DNA from: Chryseobacterium sp. G0201
GTDB lineage: Bacteria > Bacteroidota > Bacteroidia > Flavobacteriales > Weeksellaceae
NCBI RefSeq assembly: GCF_003815655.1
Contig: NZ_CP033917.1
Location: 1,364,001-1,428,000 of the forward strand
Direction of reading: 5' to 3'
Length of the DNA: 64,000 bases
Shown here: positions 52,472 to 62,485 of the stretch, piece by piece
Layout of the letters: the number at the start of each line of letters is the position of its first letter
How positions within the stretch are numbered: the stretch's first letter is position 1
Made by a program: the position numbers and the translations under genes
Notes under the pieces: generated by a model
What the model was told of the DNA's origin: nothing
The model's database searches: none
The model's input: only the letters and a program-made list of their open reading frames with translations

Positions 52472-53365
52472 ATGTATCATAACCCCGTTTTGTTGAAGCA
52501 AAGTGTTGATGATTTGGTGACGAATCCAGACGGAACATACGTGGACTGTACTTTTGGTGGCGGTGGTCACTCAAAAGAAATACTGAGCAGACTTTCCGAT
52601 AAGGGAAAACTGTACGGTTTTGACCAAGATTTAGACGCACTTAAAAATACAATTGATGATCCGAGATTTACTCTGATCAATCAGAATTTCAGATTCTTAG
52701 AAAACTCCTTATTAATGTATGGAGTTTCTCAGGTTGATGGAGTTCTTGCCGACCTTGGAGTATCTTCTCATCAGTTCGATGAAGCTGAAAGAGGATTTTC
52801 CACAAGAAGCAATGCTCCTTTGGACATGAGAATGAATGTAATGCAGGGTCTTGACGCTAAAAGAGTCATCAACGATTACGAAGAAGAGCAGTTGGCTAAT
52901 ATTTTTTATTACTATGGCGAATTAAGAGAATCTAGAAAATTAGCTAGAGACATCGTTCACCACAGAAAAATTAAAACCATCAATACAACGGAAGATTTGA
53001 AAAAGCTTTTCAATTTTCTTCCGCCGCATAAGATCAATAAATTTTATGCACAGCTTTTCCAGGCGATAAGAATTGAGGTAAATCAGGAATTGGAAGTTTT
53101 GAAAGAAATGCTTGTTCAGGCATACAATGTTTTAAGACCCGATGGAAGACTGGTAGTAATTTCTTATCACTCTCTGGAAGATCGTTTGGTAAAAAGATTT
53201 TTGAAAAACGGAATGTTTGAAGGCGAACCCCAAAGAGACATTTACGGAAATTATAAAAAAGCATTCGAATTGGTTAAGAGCAAAGCAATCATCCCCGATG
53301 ACAAGGAAATTGAAGAAAACTCAAGAGCCAGAAGTGCTAAAATGAGAACAGGAATAAAAGTATAA
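52472..53365 (+). CDS. rsmH: 16S rRNA (cytosine(1402)-N(4))-methyltransferase
   Basis: A 297-residue SAM-dependent methyltransferase (MraW): YHNPVLLKQSVDDL at the N-terminus, the SAM loop DCTFGGGGHSKEIL, GVLADLGVSSHQFD, RGFSTRSNAPLDMRMN, and C-terminal VISYHSLEDRLVKRFLK. It methylates N4 of C1402 in 16S rRNA. Conserved second gene of the cluster. A palindromic intergenic element follows. Confidence 0.96.
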   Translation: MYHNPVLLKQSVDDLVTNPDGTYVDCTFGGGGHSKEILSRLSDKGKLYGFDQDLDALKNTIDDPRFTLINQNFRFLENSLLMYGVSQVDGVLADLGVSSHQFDEAERGFSTRSNAPLDMRMNVMQGLDAKRVINDYEEEQLANIFYYYGELRESRKLARDIVHHRKIKTINTTEDLKKLFNFLPPHKINKFYAQLFQAIRIEVNQELEVLKEMLVQAYNVLRPDGRLVVISYHSLEDRLVKRFLKNGMFEGEPQRDIYGNYKKAFELVKSKAIIPDDKEIEENSRARSAKMRTGIKV

Positions 53366-53428
53366 ATGATAAATCATAAGTGATAAGCGATATCAAACAT
53401 CAATTATCATTTATCAATTATAAGCAAA
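53366..53428. repeat. Palindromic intergenic element, rsmH-ftsL
   Basis: TGATAAAT (53367-53374) and ATTTATCA (53409-53416) frame AT-rich sequence of the same type as the murE-mraY gap. Confidence 0.4.
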
Positions 53429-53797
53429 TTGGCAAAAAGAACAACAACAAATCGCCCTCAGAAGAGATTAACTTTTATAGATATTATAAAAGGTAATTTC
53501 CTGAATCGTGATGAGATCAAAGTACATTACAAGTATTTTCTCTTGTTGTTTATCTTAATGATGGCCATGATTTACAGTAATCATCTCGTCAATAAGAAAA
53601 TTAAAATTGTCAACGCCTTAAAAGAAGAAACAGAAGAATATAAATCTCGAAACGCTTACGCACAAAGTAAGCTGATTAAAGTAAAAATGGAATCTCAATT
53701 GGGAAAAGAAGTTGCCCGGGATTCCTTGATGACACTGGAAAACCATCCTCACAAATTATTAATAAAATTGGATAGTACAGATGCAAAAGCAAAATGA
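53429..53797 (+). CDS. ftsL: FtsL-like cell division protein
   Basis: A 122-residue bitopic protein with a basic N-terminus (AKRTTTNRPQKRLTF), one membrane helix (about residues 36-55, YFLLLFILMMAMIYSNHLV) and a coiled periplasmic tail (KIVNALKEETEEYKSRNAYAQSKLIKV). Position and topology fit FtsL, which recruits the septal synthase complex. The only usable start is TTG at 53429; no in-frame ATG is nearby upstream. It overlaps the transpeptidase gene by 17 nt. Confidence 0.75.
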   Translation: MAKRTTTNRPQKRLTFIDIIKGNFLNRDEIKVHYKYFLLLFILMMAMIYSNHLVNKKIKIVNALKEETEEYKSRNAYAQSKLIKVKMESQLGKEVARDSLMTLENHPHKLLIKLDSTDAKAK

Positions 53798-55772
53798 ATA
53801 CGACAACAAACGTAAAAGAACCTTAAGGTGGGGCTACCTCTTCGCAGTGGTGGCTTTGTGCGTATTTGTAATGTTCATTGCAAGGATCATCATTCTTCAA
53901 AACACCAATGTTCAGGAAATTAAAGACGACTACATTAACAAAAATTACCGCGAAGCAACTCTAAAAGCTGCCCGTGGAAATTTATTTGCTTCCGACGGTT
54001 CTATTCTTGCAACAACCGTGATGCGTTATGATATCTATCTGGATTTCAAAACGATGAAAGATACGATCTACAGCAACAACATCGGAGCTTTAACGGATTC
54101 TTTAAGCAAAATGTTTGGGAAATCGAGAGGTGATTTCAGACAAAAATTCGACGAACAGAAGAAAAAGAAAAATCAATATTACGCTTTAGTTAAAGGTCTC
54201 GATTTTGACGAATACGACAGAATCAGAAATTTCCCGATTTTCAAAAAAGGAAAAAATAAAGGAGGATTCATCGTTGACAGAAATTATAAAAGAGAATTAG
54301 CAACCTCAGAAATCGGTGCCGGAACTATCGGAATCGATAATGGTGAGCTTAAAGCAGGTCTGGAAGGTGCTTTTTCAAAATATCTGACAGGAAGCGACGG
54401 AAAAAGATTAGAACAAAGAATCAACTCTTCTCAATGGAAGCCAATTGATTTCTGGAAAGTTCAGGAACCTGTTGACGGAGAAGATGTTTATACGACTTTA
54501 GATCTTAGAATTCAAGACATTGCACATTCAGCTTTGGAGAAACAGCTTGTGAATTTCGAAGCAAAACACGGAACTGTAATTGTAATGGAAGTGCAGACTG
54601 GTAAAGTTCGCGCTTTGGTTAATTTAAGAAGAACCGAAGATGGTGATTACGAAGATTCTTACAATTATGCTCTAAAAGATAACATCGAACCAGGTTCTAC
54701 ATTTAAAACAATTTCTTTATTAGCAGCAATGGATGATGGTTTCATTGATGAAAATACAACTGTAAATGTAGGAAATGGAGTTTGGGTGTATGCAAAACAA
54801 AGAATTTCAGACGGGCACGGTGGCGGAACGTACGACATTAGTGATGTTTTAGCAAAATCAAGTAACGTTGGAACTGCAAAATTGATCACAAAATATTACG
54901 CTGAGAAACCTCAGATTTTTCTTGATCACTTAAGACGTTGGAAATTATTCGACAAAATGGACATCGAGCTTCCGGGAATCACAAAACCAAAGATCGTAAC
55001 TCCTGAAAATAAAAGATGGAATGCTGCAACATTGGCTTCAATCGCTTACGGATATTCATCAAACATCAATCTATTACAATTAACAACCTTCTACAATGGA
55101 GTTGCTAACGGCGGTAAGATGCTAAAACCTCTTTTCATCGACAAGATCATGAAAGACGGAAAGGTAATGTACAATGCAAAACCTGAAGTTATCGTCAACA
55201 AAATGGCTTCAGAAAAAGCGATTAAAATGATGACCAGCGCATTAACTAAAGCCGTAGAAAAAGGAACAGGGAAAAGTATTTTCACTCCAAATTTAAAAAT
55301 GGCAGGGAAAACAGGAACCGCAAGATTTGAATATTGGTTGCCTGGTCCAATGAAGTACCGCGCATCATTCGCAGGCTTCTATCCGGCTGACAATCCGAAA
55401 TATACCTGTTATGTAATGATCAGTGAGCCTAATACGGCAAAAGGATTTTATGGTGGAACGGTTTCCGCACCGGTGTTTAAAGAAATTGCAGGGAAAACGT
55501 TCCTGAAAACACCTCAAAACGTTGAAAAAGAAATGCTTGTTGACAAAAAGGTTAACCTAAATAAAATGGTTGAGCCTAATGTGAAAATAGCAGTTAATAA
55601 TAAACAAATGCCAAACGTAGTCGGATTGATTGGTAAAAACGTAATCCCGCAATTGGAAAATTTAGGATATAGAATTGACTATAAAGGAGTTGGAAGAATT
55701 AAAGAACAGTTCCCGTTAGAAGGCACAACAATTAGTAAAAACCAGAGGATTTATTTGTCTCTGCAGAATTAA
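53781..55772 (+). CDS. ftsI: Septal peptidoglycan transpeptidase (class B PBP) with PASTA domain
   Basis: A 663-residue PBP. One N-terminal membrane helix (YLFAVVALCVFVMFIARIIIL) and a pedestal domain precede the transpeptidase domain, which has catalytic Ser306 in GSTFK, the SSN motif (360-362) and the KTG triad (510-512, MAGKTGTARF). A single C-terminal PASTA domain (about residues 608-663, MPNVVGLIGKNVIPQLENLGY) is present. It cross-links septal peptidoglycan with FtsW. The start lies inside ftsL. Confidence 0.94.
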   Translation: MQKQNEYDNKRKRTLRWGYLFAVVALCVFVMFIARIIILQNTNVQEIKDDYINKNYREATLKAARGNLFASDGSILATTVMRYDIYLDFKTMKDTIYSNNIGALTDSLSKMFGKSRGDFRQKFDEQKKKKNQYYALVKGLDFDEYDRIRNFPIFKKGKNKGGFIVDRNYKRELATSEIGAGTIGIDNGELKAGLEGAFSKYLTGSDGKRLEQRINSSQWKPIDFWKVQEPVDGEDVYTTLDLRIQDIAHSALEKQLVNFEAKHGTVIVMEVQTGKVRALVNLRRTEDGDYEDSYNYALKDNIEPGSTFKTISLLAAMDDGFIDENTTVNVGNGVWVYAKQRISDGHGGGTYDISDVLAKSSNVGTAKLITKYYAEKPQIFLDHLRRWKLFDKMDIELPGITKPKIVTPENKRWNAATLASIAYGYSSNINLLQLTTFYNGVANGGKMLKPLFIDKIMKDGKVMYNAKPEVIVNKMASEKAIKMMTSALTKAVEKGTGKSIFTPNLKMAGKTGTARFEYWLPGPMKYRASFAGFYPADNPKYTCYVMISEPNTAKGFYGGTVSAPVFKEIAGKTFLKTPQNVEKEMLVDKKVNLNKMVEPNVKIAVNNKQMPNVVGLIGKNVIPQLENLGYRIDYKGVGRIKEQFPLEGTTISKNQRIYLSLQN

Positions 55773-55790
55773 AATATAAAGCATCAAAAA

Positions 55791-57251
55791 ATGCAATTAA
55801 TTGAATTATTAAATAGAATCCCAGTCCTAGAAATTCACGGTGAAAATACCCGTGAGGTTTCGGAATTGGTTTTCGACAGCAGAAAGGTTACGGAAAACTC
55901 TTTGTACATCGCAATGAGAGGTACGGTTGCGGATGGACATTCATTTATTGCATCTTCAATTGAAAAAGGGGCAAAATCAATCATTTGTGAAGAGTTTCCT
56001 GAAAATTTAGATGAAAATATTACTTACGTTAAAGTAAAAGATTCTTCTAAAGCTTTAGGACATCTGGCTTCCAATTTCTATGGAAACCCTTCTGAAAAAT
56101 TAAAATTAATCGGCGTTACAGGAACAAACGGAAAAACTTCGGTTTCTACTCTGCTTTTTGATGTATTTAAAAATTTAGGCTACGATTCGGCTTTACTTTC
56201 AACGGTAGAAATCAGAATTGGAGATAAAATAATTCCGGCAACACATACAACTCCTGATGTTATTACCATTAATAAAATCTTAGCTCAGGCTGTTGAAGAA
56301 GGTTGCGAGTTTGCTTTCATGGAAGTAAGTTCTCACGGAATTTCTCAGAACAGAATTGAAGGTCTGCATTTTAAAGTAGCAGGATTTACAAACCTTACCC
56401 ACGATCATTTAGATTATCATAAAACTTTTGATGAGTATTTAAAAACGAAGAAAAGATTTTTTGATGAACTTCAGGATACAGCCATTGCTATTACCAATGT
56501 TGATGATAAAAATGGAATGGTAATGCTTCAAAACACAAAGGCTGTGAAAAAGTCCTATGCATTGAAGACCATGGCAGATTTCCACGGAAAACCATTGGAA
56601 ATTGATTTCAACGGAATGCTGTTGAATTTTAATGGAAAAGAATTTTGGACAACATTGACAGGAAGATTCAATGTTTACAACTTATTACTGGTTTTCGGAA
56701 TTGCTTCTGAACTTGGTTTCGAACAAGACGAAATTCTTCAGGCTATCAGTAAATTAAAAAGAGTGTCAGGAAGATTTGAAACCTTCAAATCAGACGGAGG
56801 AATTTTCTTCATCGTAGATTATGCACACACTCCGGATGCGTTAGAAAACATTCTGGACAGCATTAATGATATCAGAACAAAAAACGAAAGACTGATCACA
56901 GTTTTCGGTTGCGGAGGCGACAGAGATCACTCCAAAAGACCTGAAATGGGAAATATTGCCAGCAAAAAATCAACGTTGGCGATCATCACTTCAGACAACC
57001 CGAGAACAGAAGATCCGACAGCAATTATAAAAGAAATTGAAGCAGGTGTTGAACCTCAATACTTCAGCAAGTACACTTCAATTCCGGATAGAAGAGAAGC
57101 CATAAAGATGGCAATAAAATTCTCAGAACCTAAAGATATTGTTTTAGTAGCCGGAAAAGGTCACGAAACATATCAGGAGATAAATGGTGTAAAACATCAT
57201 TTTGATGACAAAGAAGTAATTATTGAGCTTTGGAAGTTAATGAGTAAGTAA
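55791..57251 (+). CDS. murE: UDP-MurNAc-tripeptide ligase
   Basis: A 486-residue Mur ligase. ATP-binding GVTGTNGKTSVSTLL, EVSSHGISQNRI, and HDHLDYHKTFDEYLKTKKRFF with the carbamylated-Lys region are present. The C-terminal DNPR motif in TSDNPRTEDPTAI indicates meso-diaminopimelate as the added amino acid. It adds the third residue of the stem peptide in the cytosol. Confidence 0.96.
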   Translation: MQLIELLNRIPVLEIHGENTREVSELVFDSRKVTENSLYIAMRGTVADGHSFIASSIEKGAKSIICEEFPENLDENITYVKVKDSSKALGHLASNFYGNPSEKLKLIGVTGTNGKTSVSTLLFDVFKNLGYDSALLSTVEIRIGDKIIPATHTTPDVITINKILAQAVEEGCEFAFMEVSSHGISQNRIEGLHFKVAGFTNLTHDHLDYHKTFDEYLKTKKRFFDELQDTAIAITNVDDKNGMVMLQNTKAVKKSYALKTMADFHGKPLEIDFNGMLLNFNGKEFWTTLTGRFNVYNLLLVFGIASELGFEQDEILQAISKLKRVSGRFETFKSDGGIFFIVDYAHTPDALENILDSINDIRTKNERLITVFGCGGDRDHSKRPEMGNIASKKSTLAIITSDNPRTEDPTAIIKEIEAGVEPQYFSKYTSIPDRREAIKMAIKFSEPKDIVLVAGKGHETYQEINGVKHHFDDKEVIIELWKLMSK

Positions 57252-57330
57252 TTTATAATCGATAATTAATAAATGATAATTGATTTTATCATTCATCGAT
57301 CATCATTTATCATTTATAAAAAATAGAAAC
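57252..57330. repeat. Palindromic intergenic element, murE-mraY
   Basis: TTTATAA and TTATAAA frame nested AAATGATAA / TTATCATTT arms, closely related to the rsmH-ftsL element. The open frame of mraY continues into it but this part is not coding. Confidence 0.45.
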
Positions 57331-58572
57331 ATGTTATACTATCTATACGAATATCTTACCGACCATGGAATCCACGTTCCCGGACTAGGAATGTTAAAGT
57401 ACATTTCTTTCCGTGCAGGAATGGCTGTTCTGTTGTCTTTAACCATCGCTCTTGTTTATGGTAAAAGAATCATTAACTATCTGAGAGCAAAACAGATGGG
57501 CGAATTGGTTCGTGATCTGGGATTAGACGGTCAAAAACAAAAAGAAGGAACTCCTACAATGGGAGGTCTTATCATTATTTTGGCAACATTGATTCCGGTT
57601 TTATTATTTACAAGGATTACCAATATTTACATTGTCCTTTTGATTGTTTCGGTTATTTGGATGGGTGCCATTGGTTTTGTGGATGATTATTTAAAAAAGG
57701 TTAAGAAAAACAAAGATGGTTTAAGTGGAAAATTCAAGATTGTAGGACAGGTCGGATTAGGGCTAATTGTCGGAGTTACAATGTACTTCCACCCTGACAT
57801 TACTGTTAAAAGAAAATATGCAGATGCGAAAGTGGTGAACAGAAATAATGTAGAGCAAAACTTTATGCCTACAGAAAAAATTACTGTTTCTACGGTTCCT
57901 TTTGCTAAAAATAATGAGTTCGATTACAGTGGAATGTTATTTTGGATGAATGACAAAGACGCTCACGAATGGGCATGGATCGTTTTCATCCCAATTGTGA
58001 TCTTCATCGTAACAGCCGTTTCAAACGGAGCCAATATCACCGATGGAATTGACGGCCTCGCAGCAGGTACAAGTACTGTTATATTGCTTGCATTAGCATT
58101 TTTCACCTACGTTTCTGGGAATATTATTTTTGCAGATTATCTCAATATTATGTTCCTCCCCAACATGGGTGAAACCACCATTTTTGTTGTGGCTATGGTC
58201 GGAGCTGTTATTGGTTTTTTCTGGTACAACACCTATCCTGCCCAGGTTTTTATGGGTGATACGGGAAGTTTAATGCTGGGAGGAGTAATTGCTGTTTTAG
58301 CGATCATTTTAAGAAAAGAATTAATGATTCCTGTGTTATGCGGGATCTTCCTAATAGAAAATATATCTGTGATGCTACAGGTAGTTGTTTTCAAATACAG
58401 AAAAAGAAAATACGGGTTGGAATATGCCCAAAACAATAGATTATTTAAGATGTCACCATTACATCACCATTATCAAAAAGAAGGATTTCACGAAAGTAAA
58501 ATCGTTAATAGAATGGTAATCATCGGTGTTATGTTGGCAATTGTATGTCTTATCACATTGAAAATGAGATAA
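57331..58572 (+). CDS. mraY: Phospho-N-acetylmuramoyl-pentapeptide transferase
   Basis: A 413-residue multi-pass membrane enzyme starting [18 protein letters not shown]. Family motifs: [28 protein letters not shown] with Asp-Asp, [26 protein letters not shown] and the [14 protein letters not shown] signature. It makes lipid I from UDP-MurNAc-pentapeptide and undecaprenyl phosphate. An insertion of about 50 residues after the fourth helix makes it longer than the E. coli protein, as usual in Bacteroidota. Confidence 0.96.
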   Translation: MLYYLYEYLTDHGIHVPGLGMLKYISFRAGMAVLLSLTIALVYGKRIINYLRAKQMGELVRDLGLDGQKQKEGTPTMGGLIIILATLIPVLLFTRITNIYIVLLIVSVIWMGAIGFVDDYLKKVKKNKDGLSGKFKIVGQVGLGLIVGVTMYFHPDITVKRKYADAKVVNRNNVEQNFMPTEKITVSTVPFAKNNEFDYSGMLFWMNDKDAHEWAWIVFIPIVIFIVTAVSNGANITDGIDGLAAGTSTVILLALAFFTYVSGNIIFADYLNIMFLPNMGETTIFVVAMVGAVIGFFWYNTYPAQVFMGDTGSLMLGGVIAVLAIILRKELMIPVLCGIFLIENISVMLQVVVFKYRKRKYGLEYAQNNRLFKMSPLHHHYQKEGFHESKIVNRMVIIGVMLAIVCLITLKMR

Positions 58573-58635
58573 GTTAATTTAAAATTGAAAAGATTCAAGT
58601 ATTGAAGTTTTTTCAAGCATTAAATCAAAATTAAT
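58573..58635. repeat. Palindromic intergenic element, mraY-murD
   Basis: TTAATTT/AAATTAA outside and TTGAAAA/TTTTCAA inside form a nested inverted repeat between the genes. Confidence 0.4.
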
Positions 58636-59970
58636 ATGAAAATAGTTGTTTTAGGAGGAGGAGAAAGCGGATGTGGAGCTGCTTATTTGGCTAAAAAGAA
58701 AGGTTTGGAAGTATTTCTTTCAGACAAAGGAGTCATTAAGGACAACTACAAGCAGTTTCTGACAGAGAATGAAATTGAATTTGAAGAAGGTGAACATGAC
58801 GAAGAAAGGATTTTAGATGCAGACTGGATCGTAAAAAGCCCGGGAATTCCGAAAAAAGCAGAGATCATCAATAAAATTCATTTGAAAGGAATCAGACTTT
58901 CTTCTGAAATTGAATTTGCTTCAGAATTTACCAATGCAAAGATTATCGCGATCACAGGAAGCAACGGAAAAACAACAACAACTTCATTGATCTACTACAT
59001 CCTGAAAAATGACGGATTGAATGTAGGTTTAGGAGGAAATATCGGTTACAGTTTTGCAAAGCAGGTTGCCGATGAAAATCATGAATATTATGTATTGGAG
59101 GTGAGCTCTTTCCAATTAGATGATATTCAGAATTTTAGACCATATATTTCTTTATTGTTGAATTTATCTAAAGATCATTTGGATCAATATAATTACAACT
59201 ATGAAGAATATGCATTGGCAAAATTCAGAATAGCTGAAAACCAAGAGAATGATAATTTTTTCATCTACAATAAAGATGACGAAATGAGCAAAAATATTCT
59301 TGAAAAATTAGAGATAAAAGCGAAAATGATCCCTTTTTCAACAAAAGAAAACTTGTCTGAAGGAGGTTTTGTAGATAATGATCAAATCAAAGTAAAATTG
59401 AAAGATAATTTCTCAATGAAACTTGATGAATTGTCTTTGTTGGGAAACCATAATGTAGCCAATAGCTTAGCAGCTTCAATCGCTGGTAAAATACTGGAAA
59501 TCAATAATGAAAGTATTAGAAACTCATTAATGACCTTCCAGGCAGTTGAACACAGATTGGAACTTGTTTCTGAAATTGATGGTGTAAAATTCATCAACGA
59601 CAGCAAGGCAACCAACGTCAACGCAACATATTACGCTTTAGAGAGCATGAAAACACCAACCATTTGGATCGTTGGTGGACAGGATAAAGGAAACGATTAC
59701 TCAGAAATTGAGGAATTGGTTAAAAGAAAAGTAAAAGCAATTGTCTGCTTAGGAATTGATAATCAAAAAATTATAGATTTCTTTAAAGACAAGAAAGAAT
59801 ATATTTATGACACTTCAAGTATGGAAGATGCCGTGAAAATATCAAAATCTTTAGCAAAAAATGGCGATACGGTTTTACTGTCTCCATGTTGCGCAAGTTT
59901 TGATCTATTCAAAAGCTATGAAGACAGAGGTCGTCAGTTTAAAGAGCAGGTTTTAAAAGCAAACAGCTAA
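58636..59970 (+). CDS. murD: UDP-MurNAc-L-alanine:D-glutamate ligase
   Basis: A 444-residue Mur ligase. It has an N-terminal Rossmann-like VVLGGGESGCGAAYLAKKKG, ATP loop ITGSNGKTTTTSLIY, YVLEVSSFQLDDI, LNLSKDHLDQYNYN, HRLELVSEIDGVKFINDSKATN and a C-terminal SPCCASFDLFKSYEDRGRQFKE signature. It adds D-Glu to UDP-MurNAc-L-Ala. Confidence 0.96.
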   Translation: MKIVVLGGGESGCGAAYLAKKKGLEVFLSDKGVIKDNYKQFLTENEIEFEEGEHDEERILDADWIVKSPGIPKKAEIINKIHLKGIRLSSEIEFASEFTNAKIIAITGSNGKTTTTSLIYYILKNDGLNVGLGGNIGYSFAKQVADENHEYYVLEVSSFQLDDIQNFRPYISLLLNLSKDHLDQYNYNYEEYALAKFRIAENQENDNFFIYNKDDEMSKNILEKLEIKAKMIPFSTKENLSEGGFVDNDQIKVKLKDNFSMKLDELSLLGNHNVANSLAASIAGKILEINNESIRNSLMTFQAVEHRLELVSEIDGVKFINDSKATNVNATYYALESMKTPTIWIVGGQDKGNDYSEIEELVKRKVKAIVCLGIDNQKIIDFFKDKKEYIYDTSSMEDAVKISKSLAKNGDTVLLSPCCASFDLFKSYEDRGRQFKEQVLKANS

Positions 59971-59995
59971 TAGCCAACAGCTAAAAGCAACCATT

Positions 59996-61237
59996 ATGAA
60001 CGAACAAGACACAGAAGATAGTAGATTTGAATTTCTAAAGGGCGATAAGGTACTTTGGATGGTCATTCTTGTGATCTCCATTTTCTCTATTTTCCCTGTA
60101 TATTCTGCGAGTTCGAATCTGGAATATATTGTAAATAACGGGACTACAACAGGTCACATTATGAAGCATATGTTCTTTGTACTTCTGGGGTTGGTCATTA
60201 TGAGGATTGTGGGAACAATAAAATACGAATACATCGGAAAGCTCAGCAGTATTCTGCTAGGTTTAATGATAATTCTATTGGTTATCACAATGTTTACGGG
60301 ACAAACGATCGATGGAGCGAGTGCTTCCAGATGGTTAAAAATTCCGGGAACGCCAATCTCATTTCAGCCGTCTTCTTTTGCTTTTTTAATGTTGATTATT
60401 TATTTGTGTAGATATTTAACCAAGAAAATTACACGAGAAAGGCTTCCGATTGAGAACATTATGTACATTTTCGGACCAATTTTGCTTGTTTTTGTGTTGG
60501 TTGCGAAAGATAACGGTTCTACGGCATTAATGATTTTAATGGTTTCCGTAGTTGTTTTGGTTATAGGACAATTGCACTGGAAATACATTGCAGGATTTAT
60601 CTCGGCATCATTTGTAGCCATCGTTTTCTTTTTATTGATTGCTTTAAATACAAACATGATCGGCGGAAACCGTGTTCATACATGGATGAGCCGTATCGAA
60701 ACATTTACATCAAGCAAAGCAAAATCAGCTGATGTAGATGATGAAAGCCTAAAGGCAAAAAATTATCAGGTAATGCAGGCGAAAGCAGCCATCGTTCACG
60801 GTGGAATTACCGGAATGGGACCAGGAAAAAGTGCATTAAAGCAAATGCTTCCACAGTCTGCATCAGATTTTATTTTTGCTGTAATTGTTGAAGAATATGG
60901 CGTTATCGGAGCTGCTTTTCTGATTTGTTTATATTTAATTATGATGATCCGTATAGTAATGATAGCCAGTAAGATGCCGGCCTTTTTCGGCTCCTTACTC
61001 GTCCTCAGTCTCGGGGTCATGATTTTCATACAACTCTCTGTAAATATTGCAGTTGCAATTAATTTAATCCCGGTAACGGGACAACCTTTGCCATTAATAA
61101 GTTACGGGGGAACATCAATGTTGGTAACCTATTTGCAGTTAGGAATTATTTTAAATATAAGCTCAAGAATCCAGATTTACGATGAAGAAGGAATGGGCAA
61201 AAAACAAAGTATAGCAGAAATAAACGATATCGCTTAA
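59996..61237 (+). CDS. ftsW: Septal peptidoglycan polymerase FtsW (SEDS)
   Basis: A 413-residue SEDS protein with about ten membrane helices. Landmarks are FPVYSASSNLEY, ARWLKIPGT-like SRWLKIPGTPISFQPSSFA with the conserved Pro/Ser, AKDNGSTALMILMV, the extracellular HGGITGMGPGKSALKQMLPQSASDFIFAVIVEEYG and GQPLPLISYGGTSMLVTYLQLGIILNIS. It polymerises septal glycan with the class B PBP of this cluster. Confidence 0.94.
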   Translation: MNEQDTEDSRFEFLKGDKVLWMVILVISIFSIFPVYSASSNLEYIVNNGTTTGHIMKHMFFVLLGLVIMRIVGTIKYEYIGKLSSILLGLMIILLVITMFTGQTIDGASASRWLKIPGTPISFQPSSFAFLMLIIYLCRYLTKKITRERLPIENIMYIFGPILLVFVLVAKDNGSTALMILMVSVVVLVIGQLHWKYIAGFISASFVAIVFFLLIALNTNMIGGNRVHTWMSRIETFTSSKAKSADVDDESLKAKNYQVMQAKAAIVHGGITGMGPGKSALKQMLPQSASDFIFAVIVEEYGVIGAAFLICLYLIMMIRIVMIASKMPAFFGSLLVLSLGVMIFIQLSVNIAVAINLIPVTGQPLPLISYGGTSMLVTYLQLGIILNISSRIQIYDEEGMGKKQSIAEINDIA

Positions 61238-61238
61238 T

Positions 61239-61273
61239 GTCATTGTGAGGAGCGAAAGCGACGAAGCAATCTC
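61239..61273. repeat. Short extragenic repeat, ftsW-murG
   Basis: The sequence around GTGAGGAGCGAAAGCGACGA, ending AAGCAATCTC, matches a repeat type scattered between genes of many bacterial genomes. It lies between the ftsW stop and the murG start. Confidence 0.5.
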
Positions 61274-61286
61274 AAAATTTATATAA

Positions 61287-62414
61287 ATGAACAAAAAGTT
61301 AAAAATATTATTATCAGGCGGCGGAACAGGAGGACACATCTTCCCGGCCATCGCTATTGCAGATGAGATCAAGAAAAGATTTCCTGATGCAGAATTTTTG
61401 TTCATTGGCGCCAACGGAAAAATGGAAATGGAAAAAGTTCCGCAAGCTGGCTATAAAATAGAAGGAATTGATATCGCAGGAATTGACAGAGGAAATATGC
61501 TATCCAATTTAGGTCTGCCTTTCAAAATTTTGAAAAGCTTATCTAAATCGAAAAGAATAATTAAAAACTTCGCTCCTGATTTTGCAGTGGGAACGGGAGG
61601 TTTTGCAAGCGGACCGGCTTTATATGAGGCTAGTAAATTGGGAATTCCAATCTTCATCCAAGAGCAGAATGCACATGCAGGAGTAACGAATAAAATTTTA
61701 AGTAAAAAAGCAAGAGCAGTTTTTACAGCCTATCCAAAAGTTGAAGGTTTTCCAAGTGAGAAAATAAAATTCTTAGGGAATCCAATTCGTGAGAATATTA
61801 TCTCGGGAATGCAGGAAACAGCTCAGGCAAAAGAAAAAATGGGATTGGATAAAGATAAACTGACCATACTTTCTGTTGGCGGTTCTTTAGGTTCAAGAAC
61901 ATTAAATAATGGCTGGAAAGAAAATCTTGAAAACCTTAAAGAAAAAGGATATCAATTGATCTGGCAAACAGGAAAGTTGGATTATAAAGAGATTGTTGAT
62001 AGTTGTCGGTTGACAGTTGATGGAAATAACCAACAACCAGCAACAAACAACCAAATACAAATAAAAGAATTCATCAAAGACATGGAAACAGCTTATTCCG
62101 CTGCAGATGTCATTGTTTCAAGAGCAGGTGCAATTGCCATTTCAGAGTTGGCCGTAGCACAGAAACCTGTTTTGTTGGTTCCGTTCCCTTTTGCGGCAGA
62201 GGATCATCAAACAAAAAATGCCATGAATTTGGTTGAAAAAAACGCAGCCAAAATGGTAAAAGATTCTGAAATGCAGGAAAAATTCTGGAATACATTGTCA
62301 GAAATCTGCGAAAATGAAAATGTAAGAAAAGAAATGTCTGAAAACATGAAATATTTTGCCAAGCCAAATGCAGCAAAAGAGATTGTAGATGAGATTTTTA
62401 AAGAGATAAAATAG
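61287..62414 (+). CDS. murG: UDP-GlcNAc:lipid I N-acetylglucosaminyltransferase
   Basis: A 375-residue GT28 enzyme. It has N-terminal LLSGGGTGGHIFPAIAIADEI, GTGGFASGPALYEASKLGIPIFIQEQNAHAGVTNK, SVGGSLGSRTLN and the UDP-GlcNAc site SAADVIVSRAGAIAISELAVAQKPVLLVPFPFAAEDHQTKNA. It makes lipid II at the inner membrane face. Residues 239-256 (SCRLTVDGNNQQPATNNQ) lie between domain blocks and are encoded by imperfect-palindrome DNA resembling an intergenic repeat. They look like an in-frame insertion in a surface loop. Confidence 0.95.
   Translation: MNKKLKILLSGGGTGGHIFPAIAIADEIKKRFPDAEFLFIGANGKMEMEKVPQAGYKIEGIDIAGIDRGNMLSNLGLPFKILKSLSKSKRIIKNFAPDFAVGTGGFASGPALYEASKLGIPIFIQEQNAHAGVTNKILSKKARAVFTAYPKVEGFPSEKIKFLGNPIRENIISGMQETAQAKEKMGLDKDKLTILSVGGSLGSRTLNNGWKENLENLKEKGYQLIWQTGKLDYKEIVDSCRLTVDGNNQQPATNNQIQIKEFIKDMETAYSAADVIVSRAGAIAISELAVAQKPVLLVPFPFAAEDHQTKNAMNLVEKNAAKMVKDSEMQEKFWNTLSEICENENVRKEMSENMKYFAKPNAAKEIVDEIFKEIK
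62001..62054. repeat. Palindromic element read in frame inside murG
   Basis: 54 bp (18 codons) with GTTGTCGGTTG on one side and CAACAACCAGCAAC on the other, an imperfect inverted repeat. Its composition (GTTG/CAAC runs) is unlike the surrounding murG codons. Confidence 0.45.
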
Positions 62415-62418
62415 ATAA

Positions 62419-62485
62419 GATTAAAAAATTTAGAAATTCAGAGATTAAGATATTGTGAATTTCTAAATGCCTTAATTTTTTAATC
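62419..62485. repeat. Palindromic intergenic element, murG-murC
   Basis: GATTAAAAAATT (62419-62430) plus TAGAAATTCA (62431-62440) pair with TGAATTTCTA (62456-62465) and AATTTTTTAATC (62474-62485), an almost complete inverted repeat with one bulge. Confidence 0.5.
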
